In this document: positions 45,236-58,429 of the stretch, piece after piece | Layout of the letters: the number at the start of each line of letters is the position of its first letter | Numbering within the stretch: position 1 is the stretch's first letter | NCBI GenBank assembly: GCA_026826555.1 | Contig: JAKSZT010054304.1 | Span: 32,246,011 to 32,310,010, forward strand | From: Tolypeutes matacus | Lineage: Eukaryota; Chordata; Mammalia; Cingulata; Chlamyphoridae | Direction: 5' to 3' | Length of the DNA: 64,000 nucleotides | Translations under genes and position numbers: made by a program | The notes under the pieces: generated by a model | What the model was told of the DNA's origin: nothing | What the model saw: the letters and a program-made list of their open reading frames with translations, nothing else | The model's database searches: none

Positions 45236-48159
45236 TTGTATTAAGGATCAAAATTCCATACATATTTTACAATTCATCTGCATTAAGCATGTTATTAAAT
45301 CCACTTAACTTTCTTTTACTTTTTACTTTCCAGATATTTACTTGCTGAGTCAAGTTTCATTGTTGTAAAGAACTCATTTAACATCCCTTCATTTAACAAA
45401 TATTTTTGTGGTTTTACTCTGTCTGCCACATACTGTTGTAAGAAATTCAACATTCACATGTGAAGAATACAGACTCTCTCAGCTTGTGGAGTTAATAAAT
45501 ATTCTGCTATACCCTACTTTCAACACTTCTCAGTCATTAAAATTTTTACGGTTTGATAATATGTAATATTGTTCATGGAGAGCATTGATATTTTAACTTT
45601 ATTAACATTTTACTGCTAAACATAATAAAGATTCCTATTGCCCAGTTCATCATTATTTACTTAGATTCAACACTTTATCAACCAAATATTATTACTATAA
45701 TCTATTAATTTTATCAATCCCATATCTGGTGATTCAAGAAGCTCACTCCCCCAACAAAGGCTTTGAAGGGTTCATTATCTGTTTTTCTTATCAAAGGTTT
45801 ATTTTCTATGTAATAAGAGAGATCTGTGTATAACAAAATTATCATCTTTTATATATGCTACTTTTATTGAAGTTTGATTGCTTACAAAACATCTGTGAAT
45901 GGTATGTAAATTAAGATAGGATGAAGGACACTAAGAAATAAAATTGCCTATAAAATATGTTTCAAGTGATTTAACACTAATATCATTTTGACCTTGTTTC
46001 CTTTATCTTTATAAAGCAATGTGGATTGGTGAGATGAACATTTTCTGTTACTTGTGAATGGAATATAGTTTATGACAAGTTAGAACATTAATTGTTTCTT
46101 TCTCCTTTGAAAAACAATTCCCAAATTTGAGTACTCATTGATCTCTAACATTGCGAATAAAACCTTTGTCACTAAATGCTAATAACATTATAATTATGAA
46201 ATAAAATATTTTGATGTATAAATTCATTATAAAATATCAAGTGTATGAACAAACTTAATCAGCTGCTAAAAATTCTCCACTGTGCTATTTAAGAGTAGCC
46301 ATCAGAGGAATAGCAGCTTGGTTGCTAACTGAATTCACAATCTGTTTGTTATTCAAACTGTTTTGTTGTTCATTTCTGATTAACAATAAAACTCATGGTA
46401 TAAAAACAAACAAAACAGCCAAGGATTTCTAATGCAGATGGCTTAAATACTCATATTTGATGTGCTTTCTTCTAATATTTCTAGTGAAATATGGTCTGGG
46501 ATATGGGAGGGATTTTATTGTTGCTAAAAATTATGTCTTCCTACCTAAAACTTGAAGAAATTTCCACTTAATATAGTGCTGATTTCAGGATTAAATGTAC
46601 AGCCATGTACATTTAATCATCCATCCATTCACCCTGAATAGAAGTGGTTCACCAGGAGGCACACACAAACATTTGCTTATTTGGAGGAGTGAGGTCTAAA
46701 GAAGACAAAGCAGCAAGGCTGTACTACAAATTCACATGGGTCTGTGCTTTGGGATCCTTCCTGCTCAATGGGTATGTGGCTGAAAATACATAGGAAAGCT
46801 TAATTTATTCTTAAGAAAAATCCCAAGGCATCCAATGATCCTTTCTCTGCCTCCAGATATTGTTATATATGGAAATGAAATAAGAAACAAATATGAAGCC
46901 ACAAAGAGGGCATAGACTTTGAATGAAAACTTGTCAGTAGCAGGAAACCACTGTATCAATCATGGGCTTGTGTAATTATCTTTCTCTTTAAACTTGTACA
47001 TTCTATATTATAAATACTAATTGCATTCTCTTTACTGTGACTTTTATGTGCAATCTATCATACTAATTTCATTTTTGTTTTGAGAAAGAAGTGAAGGTAT
47101 ATTCATTTAATATTTTATTCAACTCTTTTTATTTATATTTATTGTCTATTATTTGCCAAGAACCCTTCTAGGAATAAAGAAAACAGAAGAACATGAAAAA
47201 GATGCAAATTTCAGTTAGTGACACAATCTAGGCAATAAAATGAAATACATTTGTATGCAAGGTATGAAACTTCAAATTATTAAATTGCATAATACTACCA
47301 CTTAAAATACCCTATTTCATATCGAACAATTATGATAATAGGGGAATACTTATGTTTGCATATATGTTTATTTCCCCCATTCTCTTTTAATCAAGTCAAA
47401 ATTATTGCAAAATATATAATATCAAGAATCAAACTGGAATCAAATTAAGAAAGCAGAAAAAGGGAGGAGCAGGTTTAAATTTTGAGTTAAAATAATCAAT
47501 AGGGGAAGAGCAAAAATCAATTGAAAAATCTGAAAATTAATCTCTTTATCCATATTTCCCTGCTTTATTCTCTCTGTTATTTACTCACTATCTTCCACAG
47601 AGCCAATCAAACTTGATTATAAGATCATGCTTACATAATAAGCCTGATTGGTGGAAGTGCGCATGAGTGATGAAAACAAGTCATAAAAATATCAATATTT
47701 CAATATTTACTTTGTAAACCAATCAATTTTATTTCTTCAGTTAGGTTTAAAGTTAAATTTAAAATAATAAATTTTAAGGTAAACTTACAGTTTCCTAAAA
47801 CTTCAGTGATCACAGTAATTTATTGCCTGTCCTTGCTACAAATTCAGTGTTAAAAATACAGTGGGAGGTTTGAAAAAATTGCAGATTTTAGAATCACTCT
47901 CTATGTAGATATTTGCATATATTTTAATGAGCAATAAAGATCAGTATTGTAAAAATGAGAACATCTGAGTTCTGCCACTGATTTAATGAATATGAGATTT
48001 TCAGCATGTTTCTTAATCTCACTATGATTCAGTTCATAACAAAATATTTACTTTGATATGTTACAGGAAGTAAAAAAAAAATGCAGCTTAAGAAAATCCT
48101 TAATTTTATAAAGTTGTGTAAGTATAAAGGATCATCAAGGAAAGTATCAGTCTGTGTCA
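45236..48159. other. unassigned AT-rich sequence
   Basis: About 2.9 kb without a gene or repeat I can name. It is one of the longer stretches that may be unique sequence. Confidence 0.45.
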
Positions 48160-49558
48160 TCCGTGGAGCAGATGCATGGGGGTGGGGGTGGGGGGGTGGA
48201 CAAAGCCGGCTGTGCGGTGTGACAGGCCCTGGCAGTGGACAGTCGCTGGTGGTCTCTGTTGCTGACCTGGGTGCTGGACATAGCCCGTTGGTACCACGGG
48301 CGAGCGTAACTAGGGCCTTCCTTCCAGAGGCGACCACAAGGACTTGGAGGCCACAACAACGCCAAAGTACCTCTCCTCCAGAAACTGAGCAGAGGACGAA
48401 GTTTTGGAAACGGTCGATGTGTTTGAGGTGCCAAAACAGAATAGAAAATGTGAGACTGGACATCTTTTCCTTCATAGAGTTTTCATTTACCAAGGCGTCA
48501 CCTTGTTTCCATGACAGACCAGACTATATGACCCGGATGTGGCTTCTGCAGCTCCAGAGAAGCAAGAACCCTGCTGGCCACGGCATTAAGGAGGTGAAAG
48601 GTAAAATTTTCACTTACTGTCAAGTGCTGATTGACACCCGAGACTGTCCACATCTATCTCATAGATCTCAAACAGAAGCTGTGACCTTTTTGGCCAGCCA
48701 TGATGACAGCTGAGCCCTCCATGCCATCCCATGCCTGGACGATCTCAGCCATTGAAGACATCCTTCCCTACACCTTCAAAGAGTGAGAAATTTGAGTGAT
48801 TTCTTCTGCATTACCAGACAAAATTACCCTCTTTTGCGACTTGGGAAACCCACAGGCCTGGCAGGAGAAGAATTGCTCCTGGCTGGAACTCTTCGATGAC
48901 CACTGGGACACAACTGAGAACATCTGTGTGACTGTTATCACCTTCTACAATGGTATAAGGGAAGCCCAGAATTCCCACATCTTCTATTGGCGTTTTTGCA
49001 TCCACTTGAAGAACCTGGACAGTGACATGGTGCAAATCCTGCAGCAGCATTGGAGTATGTTCAGTCATTCCAGCACCTTGGGGTCAGGGTTAGGTCAGTG
49101 GTGGTGTTGGGTAGGGAGGCAGTGTTATCCAAGTATCCAGTACTGCAGTCACCTATCCCTGCAAGCTTCTAGTGGGCAGATGTTGGGCATATTCTACTTG
49201 GGAAGACGTGATAGCTCCCACTTTGGTGTCCTGATCCTTCCCTTCTCCTGGAAAACAGTAGGTCCAGCCCCTCTGAAAAAGAGACTTCATTCCACAATTT
49301 ACTGCAGAACTCCCTCATCTCTCCCCATCACAGGGCCACAATAGGTCTCTTAAGCATTTACTCCATTCTGTGGTGGGTGTTTTTTTGGAGGGGGTTTGTA
49401 ACATTTTCTTTCAAAAGACCCATATCAGACTCCTCCAAGATTTCCCCTTAAGTTCCACCAGATATTTTTTGTGTTCAGCGGCCACTGGCCTGGAGGAATT
49501 TTGTGACATTGTTTGAAGGTTTGGTCAATAAATCAGTGCACACCTGGGGGAAAAAAAA
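48160..49558 (+). pseudogene. POLDIP2: processed pseudogene of POLDIP2 (polymerase delta-interacting protein 2)
   Basis: POLDIP2 (PDIP38) is a mitochondrial/nuclear protein that binds DNA polymerase delta and PCNA. An intronless copy is spread over three plus-strand frames: an N-terminal trace near 48335-48410 (Thr-rich, then a HLSSRN-like part), EVPKQNRKCETG (48425-48460), NPAGHGIKEVKGK and QVLIDTRDCPHLSHRSQTEA (48570-48690), QAWQEKNCSWLELFDDHWDT and REAQNSHIFYWR (48855-48995), LDSDMVQ, and SLQASSGQM (49155-49190). A Trp becomes a stop near 48516, more stops and shifts follow, then a 3'UTR with AATAAA at 49527-49532 and a short A tail at 49551-49558. No introns, degenerate frame and tail make it a dead retrocopy. 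I saw no clear target duplication. Confidence 0.92.
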
Positions 49559-51928
49559 TCAGCACAAAGGGACTGTCTGATTTAGAGCTTTCTATAAATG
49601 AATAAATAAGAGATGTGATAACTAGATTCATTTTTGAAGGTGACAATTTTTCAAGCTTCATTAAAATCACTTACATCCTGTGAGAACAAAAATCCCATTT
49701 GCGCCACCATTTCCCACTATCTAAGTTTTGTATAATTCAGTAATAAAATTGTAGAGAAGCTACTGCTCTTGCTGTAGAGAAGGGCTTATGTTGTTGATGT
49801 AACACGTCCTTTGCTTCATCTCAAGAGGTATGTGGAACATATTCACAATTATATATTTTATTTCTCTGTAGATAAGTTCATTTACACATCTCAAAACTAT
49901 TTCTCATTTCATTTGTTTCTGTTATTGTTTTTTCACACACAGTAGAGTGGAGTGTAATAAAATAATCAAACAAAAGAAAAACTTCCAAATGAGATCACTA
50001 ATAGAATTAGAGAGGAAAATATGATTTGTAGCAGCAATGAAAACGGGTATAATAAAGGAATAAAGGCAAGTTAAAAGGATCAAATGAAGCAACAGGAGAG
50101 AGTAGTTAGGGAATAAGGAAATGTTGGCCAAGCTTCTTTAATTTTAATAAAATGAATTTTTTCAGAATTGACACTTATTTTTAAAATTCTGAATTGCTTT
50201 GCATCTCCAGTGCTTCATAATTTTGAATGTTTTTCTAAATGCATGCATCACATGTTGAATGGATATGTACATGTATAAAGTAAGATTAGAGTTATTTCTG
50301 TACATTCATATAGTCAGTAGAAAATGCATTTCCCTGCTAATTCATTCAATATTCAAGGCTTATAGAACACAAACAATGCTAAGTACTGTAAAAGATATAT
50401 TAGAGTAAGATTAGTTTAAGAATCTGCCGACTGGATTAAGAATCACATTTAATTGATTTGATATGATTCAAAATATTTAAACACATATTATACTTCCAAT
50501 GTTTTGTACTAAGAGCTTAGAGAAAATAAAAACCTAAACATGCAATGAGCAGAATTAAGACAAAGGAAAAGAAAATAAAAAGGAAGGATGATAGGTAGAT
50601 TAGATGTTTTGAAGAAATAATTAATTGAGTGTAGGAATTGAAAAAAAATGCGATACCAACCTTGATTTTAAATTGACTATTTCCCTGAAAATTATTTGTC
50701 ATTAGCACAATCAAAAACATTTTGATGATAACATAGTGACTTGAAGATAAGGAATTTGGTTTTAGAAACAGCGACTGTTGGATGAATACTTGAAAAACAC
50801 CTAGAATAACTAACAAAAATGAGACTTCCAGAAAAATATATATTTGGAGATTATTTGATCCATAAATGTTGATTTCATAATTCTTTCTCTCTTAATTTGT
50901 TTTTGTATATTAATGTTATATGGAAGAGGTAATAGGGCAAATAAGAAAATTGAAGATATGAAAATCTAAAATAGTATATCAAGATTTTGGTGATATACTA
51001 TTTCTCTATCTATAGCTTTAATTTCCAGGGATTAAAAAAGTTGACAGGCCTATCTATATACAGGTTTTCATTTCCTCTTGTTTTCTATAATGAGCCGCAA
51101 GGGCATCCTGGGTTATTAGTTTTGCCAGCTATTAGGGACTTGATTACTTCCTTTTCCATTTATTTTATTTTCCTCCTTAGTTCTGCTAGAATAAGACTTG
51201 TTAAACGATTTTCCATCCTCTTCCCTTTAGGATTTAATTATTTTCAGACCGGTCAGAAATACATTTGGCAAACAAAATTACCTGGATTTTACTTCATTTA
51301 TTTGTTATTTATTTTTGATATTTTTGTTTTGGCTTATGGATATGTCTAATGCAGAATCTCAGAAGCTTGATTTCCTGGTAATTTTATGGGATTATTTTAC
51401 ATGTATATAGTTAATGTCACTATTTAGACAGTTTTAAAATAATAACAAGTTTGTCTTTAAAATTGCCATCACTCTCACTGTTCACATCTACCCTTTACCA
51501 AATCCCAAATCTACAAATTAGCTTTAAAAAAGTTTTATTAGCTTTCAGCCATTCTTTAGTTGAATTCCATGCAGGTTATTATGCTATTGTGGTCATTTTA
51601 AAAAAGGATTTGCATGTTTGATAATTTCCTTATAGTATATATAATATACTTTTATGATTAAAAGAAGTTGTAGGAACTTTTCAATTTTAAAATATTAAAT
51701 CCTATTTCCTATGCTAAATTCAAACTAAGTTTGTGGGATCAAGTAACTGACTCATCTCATATACACTTTCAACATTTCAAATTCAGAATAGAACTGTAGT
51801 ACATTTCAGAAAAAAAAAATCACATAACTATATTATACTTTTTAATTATTTAGAAATAGATATGCATATATGTATATGCATGCATATATAATATCCATAA
51901 AAGTTTCAAACATTAACAATAAAGTCAT
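49559..51928. other. unassigned AT-rich sequence
   Basis: No gene. The 120-codon plus-strand frame at 50987-51349 is rich in Phe, Ile, Leu and Tyr with no similarity I recognise, and looks like chance in AT-rich DNA. Confidence 0.45.
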
Positions 51929-52119
51929 GGATTTTTTTTTTTTTTTTTTAAGATTTTATTTATTTATTCATTTATCCCCCCCTTGCTGCTTGTGCTCGCT
52001 GGGTCAGCCAACCACGCTGTGCGGGCGGGCCTGCCCTCACCAGAAGGCCTGGGGAACCGAACCTGGGGCCTCCCATATGGTAAACGGGAGCCCCACTGAT
52101 TGAGCCACAGCCGCTTCCC
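51929..52119 (-). mobile_element. DAS-type SINE, longer form
   Basis: A T run (51931-51949, the A tail on the minus strand) is followed by aagattttatttatttattc, a GC-rich middle and a tRNA-like head ending ccgcttcccc. On the minus strand the head reads ggggaagcggctgtggctcaa...accataTGGgaggcccc-AGGTTCGGTTCCC, with box A and box B recognisable. The head resembles the SINE at 25906 (aaacggatgtggctcaag), but this copy carries an extra ~90-base body. DAS subfamilies with such bodies are known in Xenarthra. I cannot assign the subfamily. Confidence 0.82.
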
Positions 52120-53385
52120 CATAATAGTAGATATATGCAGACTATAAGGATGAAACGCTAGAATTGGAAAAAAAAATATGTAGGGCCTCTTTTTGATTAT
52201 TTTGAGCCTTTTTTTTTTTTTTACAGGATTAACTAAATTACAGGTTTTTTCTTAATTCCTTTGCAAACAGCCAAGGTTGTACACATGTTAAATACTATAT
52301 AAGAGGTTTTTTACATCCAGTCTATTTCATTTCAATTTAGTCTTTATTTAAGGTCCTAACTCATTCTTGGGTACATGTGAGATTTTTAGGCAAGTAGTTA
52401 CGAAACATATCGTTAAGCTTACTGTCCAGCTCAAAGAAAAAGTGAAATAAACAAAGAGAGAACTATAGTACAAAATTCTTTGGATAAACCAAAAAAAAAA
52501 AAGTTTGTTTCTCCTAAAAGACATTGTCATAGAGTTTAATCACCTTAAAGAAAAGATTGGGTTAATATTCTGATTGGCACTTTTCTTTAGGTATTTGGTG
52601 GCTTTTGTTTGGTTTGTTTTTCTCTTAGAAGACAATATATTTATTTTACTCTGAAATTATAAATAAACCAAAACTCCTTTGCTTTATAGAATTATTTTTT
52701 TATCAGATCCAAATAGTGTAACAATAATTATCAGACATAGACTGTTGAAATGCTCTTTAGAAAACATCAGCTCACACAAAAATAAAACAGGTATTCATCT
52801 ATGAAATACTCAGACTTTCCTTGTTATTTATTTTACACTTGTAGTTTCCTCTGGCATATAATTTGTTCTTTGTTTGGAAAAATTTCAGAAGTTTGATAAA
52901 ATCATGCATACACATAAATAATATCCTAACTCTAAATAATGTTGCTTAACTGAACATTTTGTAAATAAATCTATGAAGAAGTATTTTCAATGAGAGACAG
53001 CATAGTATTTTTAATGAGATCGCAACCAAGATTATTACCATGAATTCTAGCACATTTTTCATATTACCCTAAATGTAACCAAGAGTATATTGAAAATACG
53101 ATGCTGTCTTGGAATTGTTGTTATTTTGTTGGTTATATAGCTAAACAATGTAAATGAGTTTACTTTATTCCAAAGAATATAACACAGAGAAAGAATATTT
53201 TTTAATGTTAAAATCTGGTGACTCTAAAATAGATTTAAAAAGTAATAGCAGACTTTATTTCAAAAATATGTCTGTCAGGGTATTACAGAATAACTGCATT
53301 GTATCTAGAAACATCACATTGGATCTGTTATATGGTGACAGATAAAATTCTACAATAATTCATATGAAAATGGGATTATTGTATA
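52120..53385. other. unassigned AT-rich sequence
   Basis: Nothing recognised. T-rich and A-rich runs occur near 52209-52223 and 52490-52502. Confidence 0.4.
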
Positions 53386-53855
53386 TTGCTGCTGGGAAAG
53401 TCACAGAAATGCTTGTGGACATCCCCAAACCTCACCCATACCCTTCCTTTTACCTTCTTACTTGATTGTGTGTAAAGTCTTTGTTATATTTCCATTCTGC
53501 AAATGAGGAGGCATTAGGTCTAATGGAAAGGCCCGATGGTAATGTTCCTTGAATGCAAAACCCTGACCAAGCAGCCCCAGTTGCTTATCAGCGTGGGAAC
53601 TCCACACAAAGATTAATTGATACATGCATTTTGCTCAGTGGCAGGGTCCTCTTGCCCTGGGATATATAAATACCCGACTCTCAGACAGCACATATTGACC
53701 CTTATTGCCAACTCTAATTAGGGCACGTGGAGTTGCTATCCACCACCCTGATCAGGTGACCTCCCCAGGGATATTTTGTGCTGGGTAAGTAATAGAGCTG
53801 TCATTTGCTGAAAGTCTTTGTTGTGCCTGACCCTGTTTTCCCACCATGCACCAGG
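53386..53855 (+). mobile_element. possible solo LTR (ERV1-like)
   Basis: A GC-richer island in AT-rich DNA contains a TATA-like gatatataaataccc (about 53661), a possible polyadenylation signal taatagagctg (about 53790) and a terminal ttgttgtgcctgacc...cacc segment like retroviral U5. The spacing fits an LTR, but I did not find target duplications or recognise a family. It could instead be unique sequence. Confidence 0.4.
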
Positions 53856-55694
53856 TAACAACTTACCCCACAATTGCCTCTAATCTATTATTGCCCTCTC
53901 AAATAGACAGAATTAATTTATATGTTGTGCATTGTGAAAATAAAAATAGAAAATACAGATCAATATATTATTGTTAATATGGTAGGATTTTAAAATAATT
54001 ATTTAATTTTAAAAGACTGCCACTAACAAAAGAATCAATAGAGACAGCAAAATCCAAATCAGGGCAAACATAAATGCACAAGATGGAGTATGGGTATCTC
54101 TTCCTATCCATTGGATGCTCAAAGCTTGTTGCTGAGTCAGCAAATTTCCCCAGGCTATTTCCACTGCCTGAGGTAGTTTGCCCCTACATATTTTCATAAC
54201 ATAGTCTACCAATTTAAAATAGATATGCCCTCAGTCTCCATCACCTTACAATTGTTTATATTCTGAATAGTTCTCCTCACTACCTGAGACTGAATATATA
54301 TACACATATTGTGTGTCTAGTCTACTAACAGAAATGACAATTATGTATTCATGGGTTCCCTGGCACCAGGAGAGCAAGTTAGTTTTCTCATTCAGCACCT
54401 TATTCTCAGTTCTTGAATGACTACCAATTAGTTAGAAACATTGTATGTGTAGAAAATAAAAATGAATGAGTAGTATTGCATAATGGAATAACATATTGTT
54501 CAAAGGAATAAGGGACAAGGTTGTTTAGTTGTCATATGGAAACCCTATATATTTCAGAACACCCAGTACAAGGTGGGAGGAGGGATGGTTCATCAGTAAT
54601 GGGAGTTTGTAGGACCAAAACATGGATGCATCTTACAACTCAATCATGATAGTTTAGGCTTTTTATTATGTTATAGTAACACTGGAAGCCAGCAAAATAT
54701 TTTAAGTAAGGTAGGACATTGCAGATTTGCAACTTACGGAAAGGAGAACTCTATCAAAAAGTTAGAGAAAAAGCAATAGGATGTGAAAATAGAGGCAGGC
54801 AATTAGTTAACAGACTATTGAATAATTCATGAAGGTTGATAATGCCCTAAATAAGAGTAATGACTTGAATGATAGAATAAAACTTAGATGAAAATATTTC
54901 TGAATGATAGTGGCCTAAGTACATATACCTGTATTTCAATTCCTCCCAGCTGCTTATTGAGGCAACACAACATTTGAAAAGATTTTTGGACTGTGGAAAA
55001 TAGGTTAATTAACAGTTCTAATAACTTCCAGATGAGATCTAGGAATAAAAGATTTGGTTAACACATAGGAAATAAGATTGCTCTTCTAGGAGAATCTGAG
55101 GTAAAGACAATTCTGTGGGGCGTGTAAGAATCAGCAATTGTTAAAATCATCTAAAGCATCTGGTAAAAATTTTAAAAAAGGAAAATAGAATGTAAAAATA
55201 GTTCAAAATAGTATAATAACTACAAATAAATGAGATTAAAGATACTTATAAAATATTTCATTTATTATAATAAATGTGAAAGGTGGAATTTCCTAGTTGA
55301 AAAAAAGAACATGATATTTAGATCTTGCTAAAATTCAGTATTTAAATATAATGGCATAAAAACTCATAAAATAGAGTAGTACATAATGATAAAAATAGCT
55401 GACATACAAGGATAGATAAATCATATATAAAAATGAAAAGAAAAAACGCAATATTATTATAAAGCTATAATAAATTTAAGTTAAATTATAATATTAGTCA
55501 AAGAAAGCCATTTTGAAATAATAAAATTCATTTTCACGAAGGTAAAATAGACTCGTACCATGCGATATTCTGATCTTTGTCCATTAAACATCAACCCTTC
55601 CCATATCTATACATGTAGGTCCAATGTGTATGAACAAAAAATAAGCAAAGATATATACCTAGCTAGCTATATATGAGGTAATAAATCTCTACTT
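53856..55694. other. unassigned AT-rich sequence
   Basis: No gene recognised. A 67-codon minus-strand frame (54009-54212) ends in a strongly hydrophobic stretch (FALIWILLSLLILLLVAVF). I cannot assign it. Confidence 0.4.
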
Positions 55695-55696
55695 TT

Positions 55697-55709
55697 CTAT
55701 CTATCTATC

Positions 55710-55762
<53 letters not shown>

Positions 55763-55781
55763 CCTATCTATCTCTCTATCT
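55697..55781. repeat. (TATC)n microsatellite
   Basis: About 85 bases of tatc/ctat tetranucleotides with few interruptions (a catc and a tacc). Likely variable in length between individuals. Confidence 0.95.
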
Positions 55782-56251
55782 TTAGTAGAGCTGCATAACC
55801 CTAGTATGTTTCTTTCCTTTGTGGTAATGTTGGTTTTTAACTGAGTGCATTCTTTCCTCATTCATGAACAGTTGAGGTGGCAGAAAGCTACAGCTTTCCA
55901 GACTTGCATCAGAAGAAAATTTGAGACCAGAAAAGCAGCTATAAATTAGGGTGGAATCCATAGATTAAAAAGTCACAGGGAGAGGGAGCCACATCTCTGA
56001 ATATATCCTTTGCTGAAAGCCATATTATGCAGAAACAGGGGAGATGCCCATTGGGTCTGGATATAAGCAACAATGGGAAGCCATTGTAACACAAAGATAT
56101 TAGCTACTACACACCACAAGGGAGATAAAGTTTGCAGTATGAGTCTAGGCAAGTTAACTGCCTACTATAAGAATAAAAATAGCAACAAAAGATCCTTAGA
56201 AGGACACAAAAGAATGCAGAACATCTACAATCTATTATCTACATTGCCAAG

Positions 56252-56405
56252 TGTGACAGTTCGAATTTGATGAATCCCCAAAAGAAAAATATTAGGTTTT
56301 TGAACTAATCCATTCCTGTGGGTATGAGACATTTTTGATTGGACTAGTCAGTGTGACATGACTCAGGTTGAGTCCCTTCCCTCTTGCTGTGTCAGATTTA
56401 AACAG

Positions 56406-56438
<33 letters not shown>

Positions 56439-56728
56439 GAAACTGTCATATTCTATCCAGTCTTGTGAGAGAAAGGTTCTCCCACAGCTGAGTTCAAGGA
56501 GAAAGCAGAGACAGACCAGCAGACTCACTGTCTTGCCTGATTGCCTGATGTAGCAGGACACTATAATCACCAGTAGCTGACATTGATGAGAAAGCATCTC
56601 TGATGGTGCCTTGATTTGGATATCGAATGGCCTCAAAACTATAAGTGTTTACCCCAAATAAATCCTGTTTATAAAAGCCAACATATTTCTGGTAGTTGGT
56701 ATGAGCAGCCCTATGACAAACTTAGATA
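56252..56728 (+). mobile_element. solo LTR inserted in the old L1
   Basis: It starts TGTGACAGTTCGAATTTGATG and ends ccctatgacaaacttagata. The near-repeats CCAAG (56247-56251) and ACAAG (56729-56733) fit a 5-base target duplication with one change. An aaataaatcctgtttataaa polyadenylation-type block lies near 56657. Size is 477 bases. A (CA)n run has expanded inside it. Confidence 0.85.
56407..56436. repeat. (CA)n microsatellite within the LTR
   Basis: Fifteen AC/CA dinucleotides. It gives rise to the apparent CVCVCV/THTHTH peptides on the two strands, which are not real. Confidence 0.95.
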
Positions 56729-57939
56729 ACAAGTTTTCAATCAAATTTACTAGACTGGCAAAAAACAAAAACAAAAACAAAATACACACGCACACAGAGG
56801 AAATTGTGACACACTCAAAAGACACAAACTCCAAGTCAGCATGAATGGTAAATCAATCAAAAATTCCAAAGCAACTATTACAAATACATTTAAAGCTTTA
56901 AAGGAAAATATAATGTAAATGAATGAAATAAGAATGAATCTCAAAAGGGAAGTGGAAACAAAAAAAATTCTAAATTCTATTACTGAAAGTATAATAACTG
57001 AAATAAAAAGTATTAAATAGGCTTAATAGCTTATCAGAGATAGAAGAATCATTGAACTTGAAGATTAATCAAAATAAAATAACTAATCTGAGGAAGATAA
57101 AGAGAAATAATGAGAAAAATAACAGTGCCTCAGATCAACAGTCTAACAATGACAAGAAATCCACCATATTGGTAATTAGAATTCCAGAAAGCATGGAGAA
57201 AGAGATAGGAACATAGAAATATTATTTGAAGAAATAATATCTGACCACTTGAAAATTATCTGGAAAACATCAACTTATAGATCAAATAAGTTGAAATATT
57301 AAATGAGATAAAGGCAAAGAGTGTCACTTCTCATCATATCTTGAAAGCTGTCAGAGAAAAGGACACAATAAATCCAGTGAAATGATGATGCAATTAATCA
57401 CAAATGAGAAATTATAGAAGTCAGAAGGCATTAGAAGAACATATTCAAAGTGCTGTAAGAAAAAACAAAATCAATAAAAATTCTGTGTCCAGTAATACAA
57501 TCCTAAAATAATCAGAAGATAAAACATTTCCAGATAAGTTAAAAACTTAGAAATTTTCAGGACAAAGTTAAACTAGGAGAAGAGCTAAATGAAGTTTAGT
57601 ATGAAAGGAAATATAATAGATAGAAACCCATATCTACATGATCTATAAAGATTTAAAGAACACAGAAGATGGTAAATATATGGATTAGTAGAAAAGATAG
57701 TATATAAAGATAAATTTATTTTTCTTTTCTTAATTTATTTAAAAGGAATAGACTGTTTAAAGAAAAAATCATAACAAAATCTCAGTGGTGGATATATATA
57801 TATACATGCAATATATTTGATAACAATAGCATAGTTTAGGGTTAAATGGAAATATACTGGAGCAAGTTTTATGTATTTTTCTGGAAGTAATTAAATTGTA
57901 AATAAATAGCAGAATGGCAGAACTTAATCCAATTATCTT

Positions 57940-58372
57940 AATTTTCCAGAACTGTTATGACAAACACCACAAAATGGGTTGGCTTAAACAAAATTTATTG
58001 ATTCAGAGGTTTGAAGCTAGAAGTCCAAAAGCAAGATGGTGACAAGGCCATGCTTCCTTGCAGAGTTGGTAGCATTCTAGTAATGGCAGTCCTCCATCAC
58101 ACTGGCAATCTCTCTCTCTCTATCTGTCTGCTTTTCTGTTTTTTGCTGGGCTCTGAATTACAACTTCTTCTTGTGGCTTTCTCTGGCAGTGTCCAAATTT
58201 CCTCTATCTATAAAGTTTCCAGTAATACAGATTATGACTTACCCTGATGCGATTTGGCCACACCTAAAGTAATAATAACATCTTCAATATTTACAAATGA
58301 ATTCACACCCAAAGGAATGAAGATTAAGGTTAAAAGCATGTGGTTTTGGAGCACATGATTCAACCCTCAACA
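57940..58372 (-). mobile_element. LTR inserted in the old L1
   Basis: On the minus strand it starts TGTTGAGGGTTGAATCATGTG at 58372 and passes a ggtgtggccaaatcgcatcag block. The left end is near 57940 (gttggcttaaacaaaatttattg side). TCCAA on the left and ACCAA on the right may be the target repeat. It is the opposite orientation to the host L1. The plus-strand 78-codon frame at 58011-58247 is chance. Confidence 0.7.
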
Positions 58373-58429
58373 CCAACCATATGAATAATTACATTAAATA
58401 TAATATAATGCTAAGAAACCAGAAGAAAT

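Larger units (their letters stand above)
55860..58429 (+). mobile_element. ancient L1 (L1M/HAL1-like) 5'UTR, ORF1 region and start of ORF2, broken by two LTRs
   Basis: Plus-strand old L1: 5'UTR-like 55860-56251 ends cattgccaag. After the LTR it resumes caagttttcaatcaaatttactagac (56729). The ORF1 region spans about 56820-57600 (ttggtaattagaattccagaaagc, gacaatgaca), and after the second LTR it resumes ccaaccatatgaataattacattaaatataa (58373), the usual start of ORF2. All frames are destroyed. Insertions are at 56252-56728 and about 57940-58372. Confidence 0.7.

Noticed and set aside
48081..49344. Two long plus-strand open frames (210 and 182 codons) as a gene
   Set aside because: Only parts of each match POLDIP2. 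The homologous frame switches several times and contains stops, so this is a processed pseudogene.
49922..50131. Short minus-strand frame with hydrophobic character
   Set aside because: 69 codons, no similarity, in AT-rich DNA with no supporting context.
50987..51349. 120-codon plus-strand frame rich in aromatic and aliphatic residues
   Set aside because: No similarity and no membrane-protein regularity. Chance in AT-rich DNA is the simplest reading.
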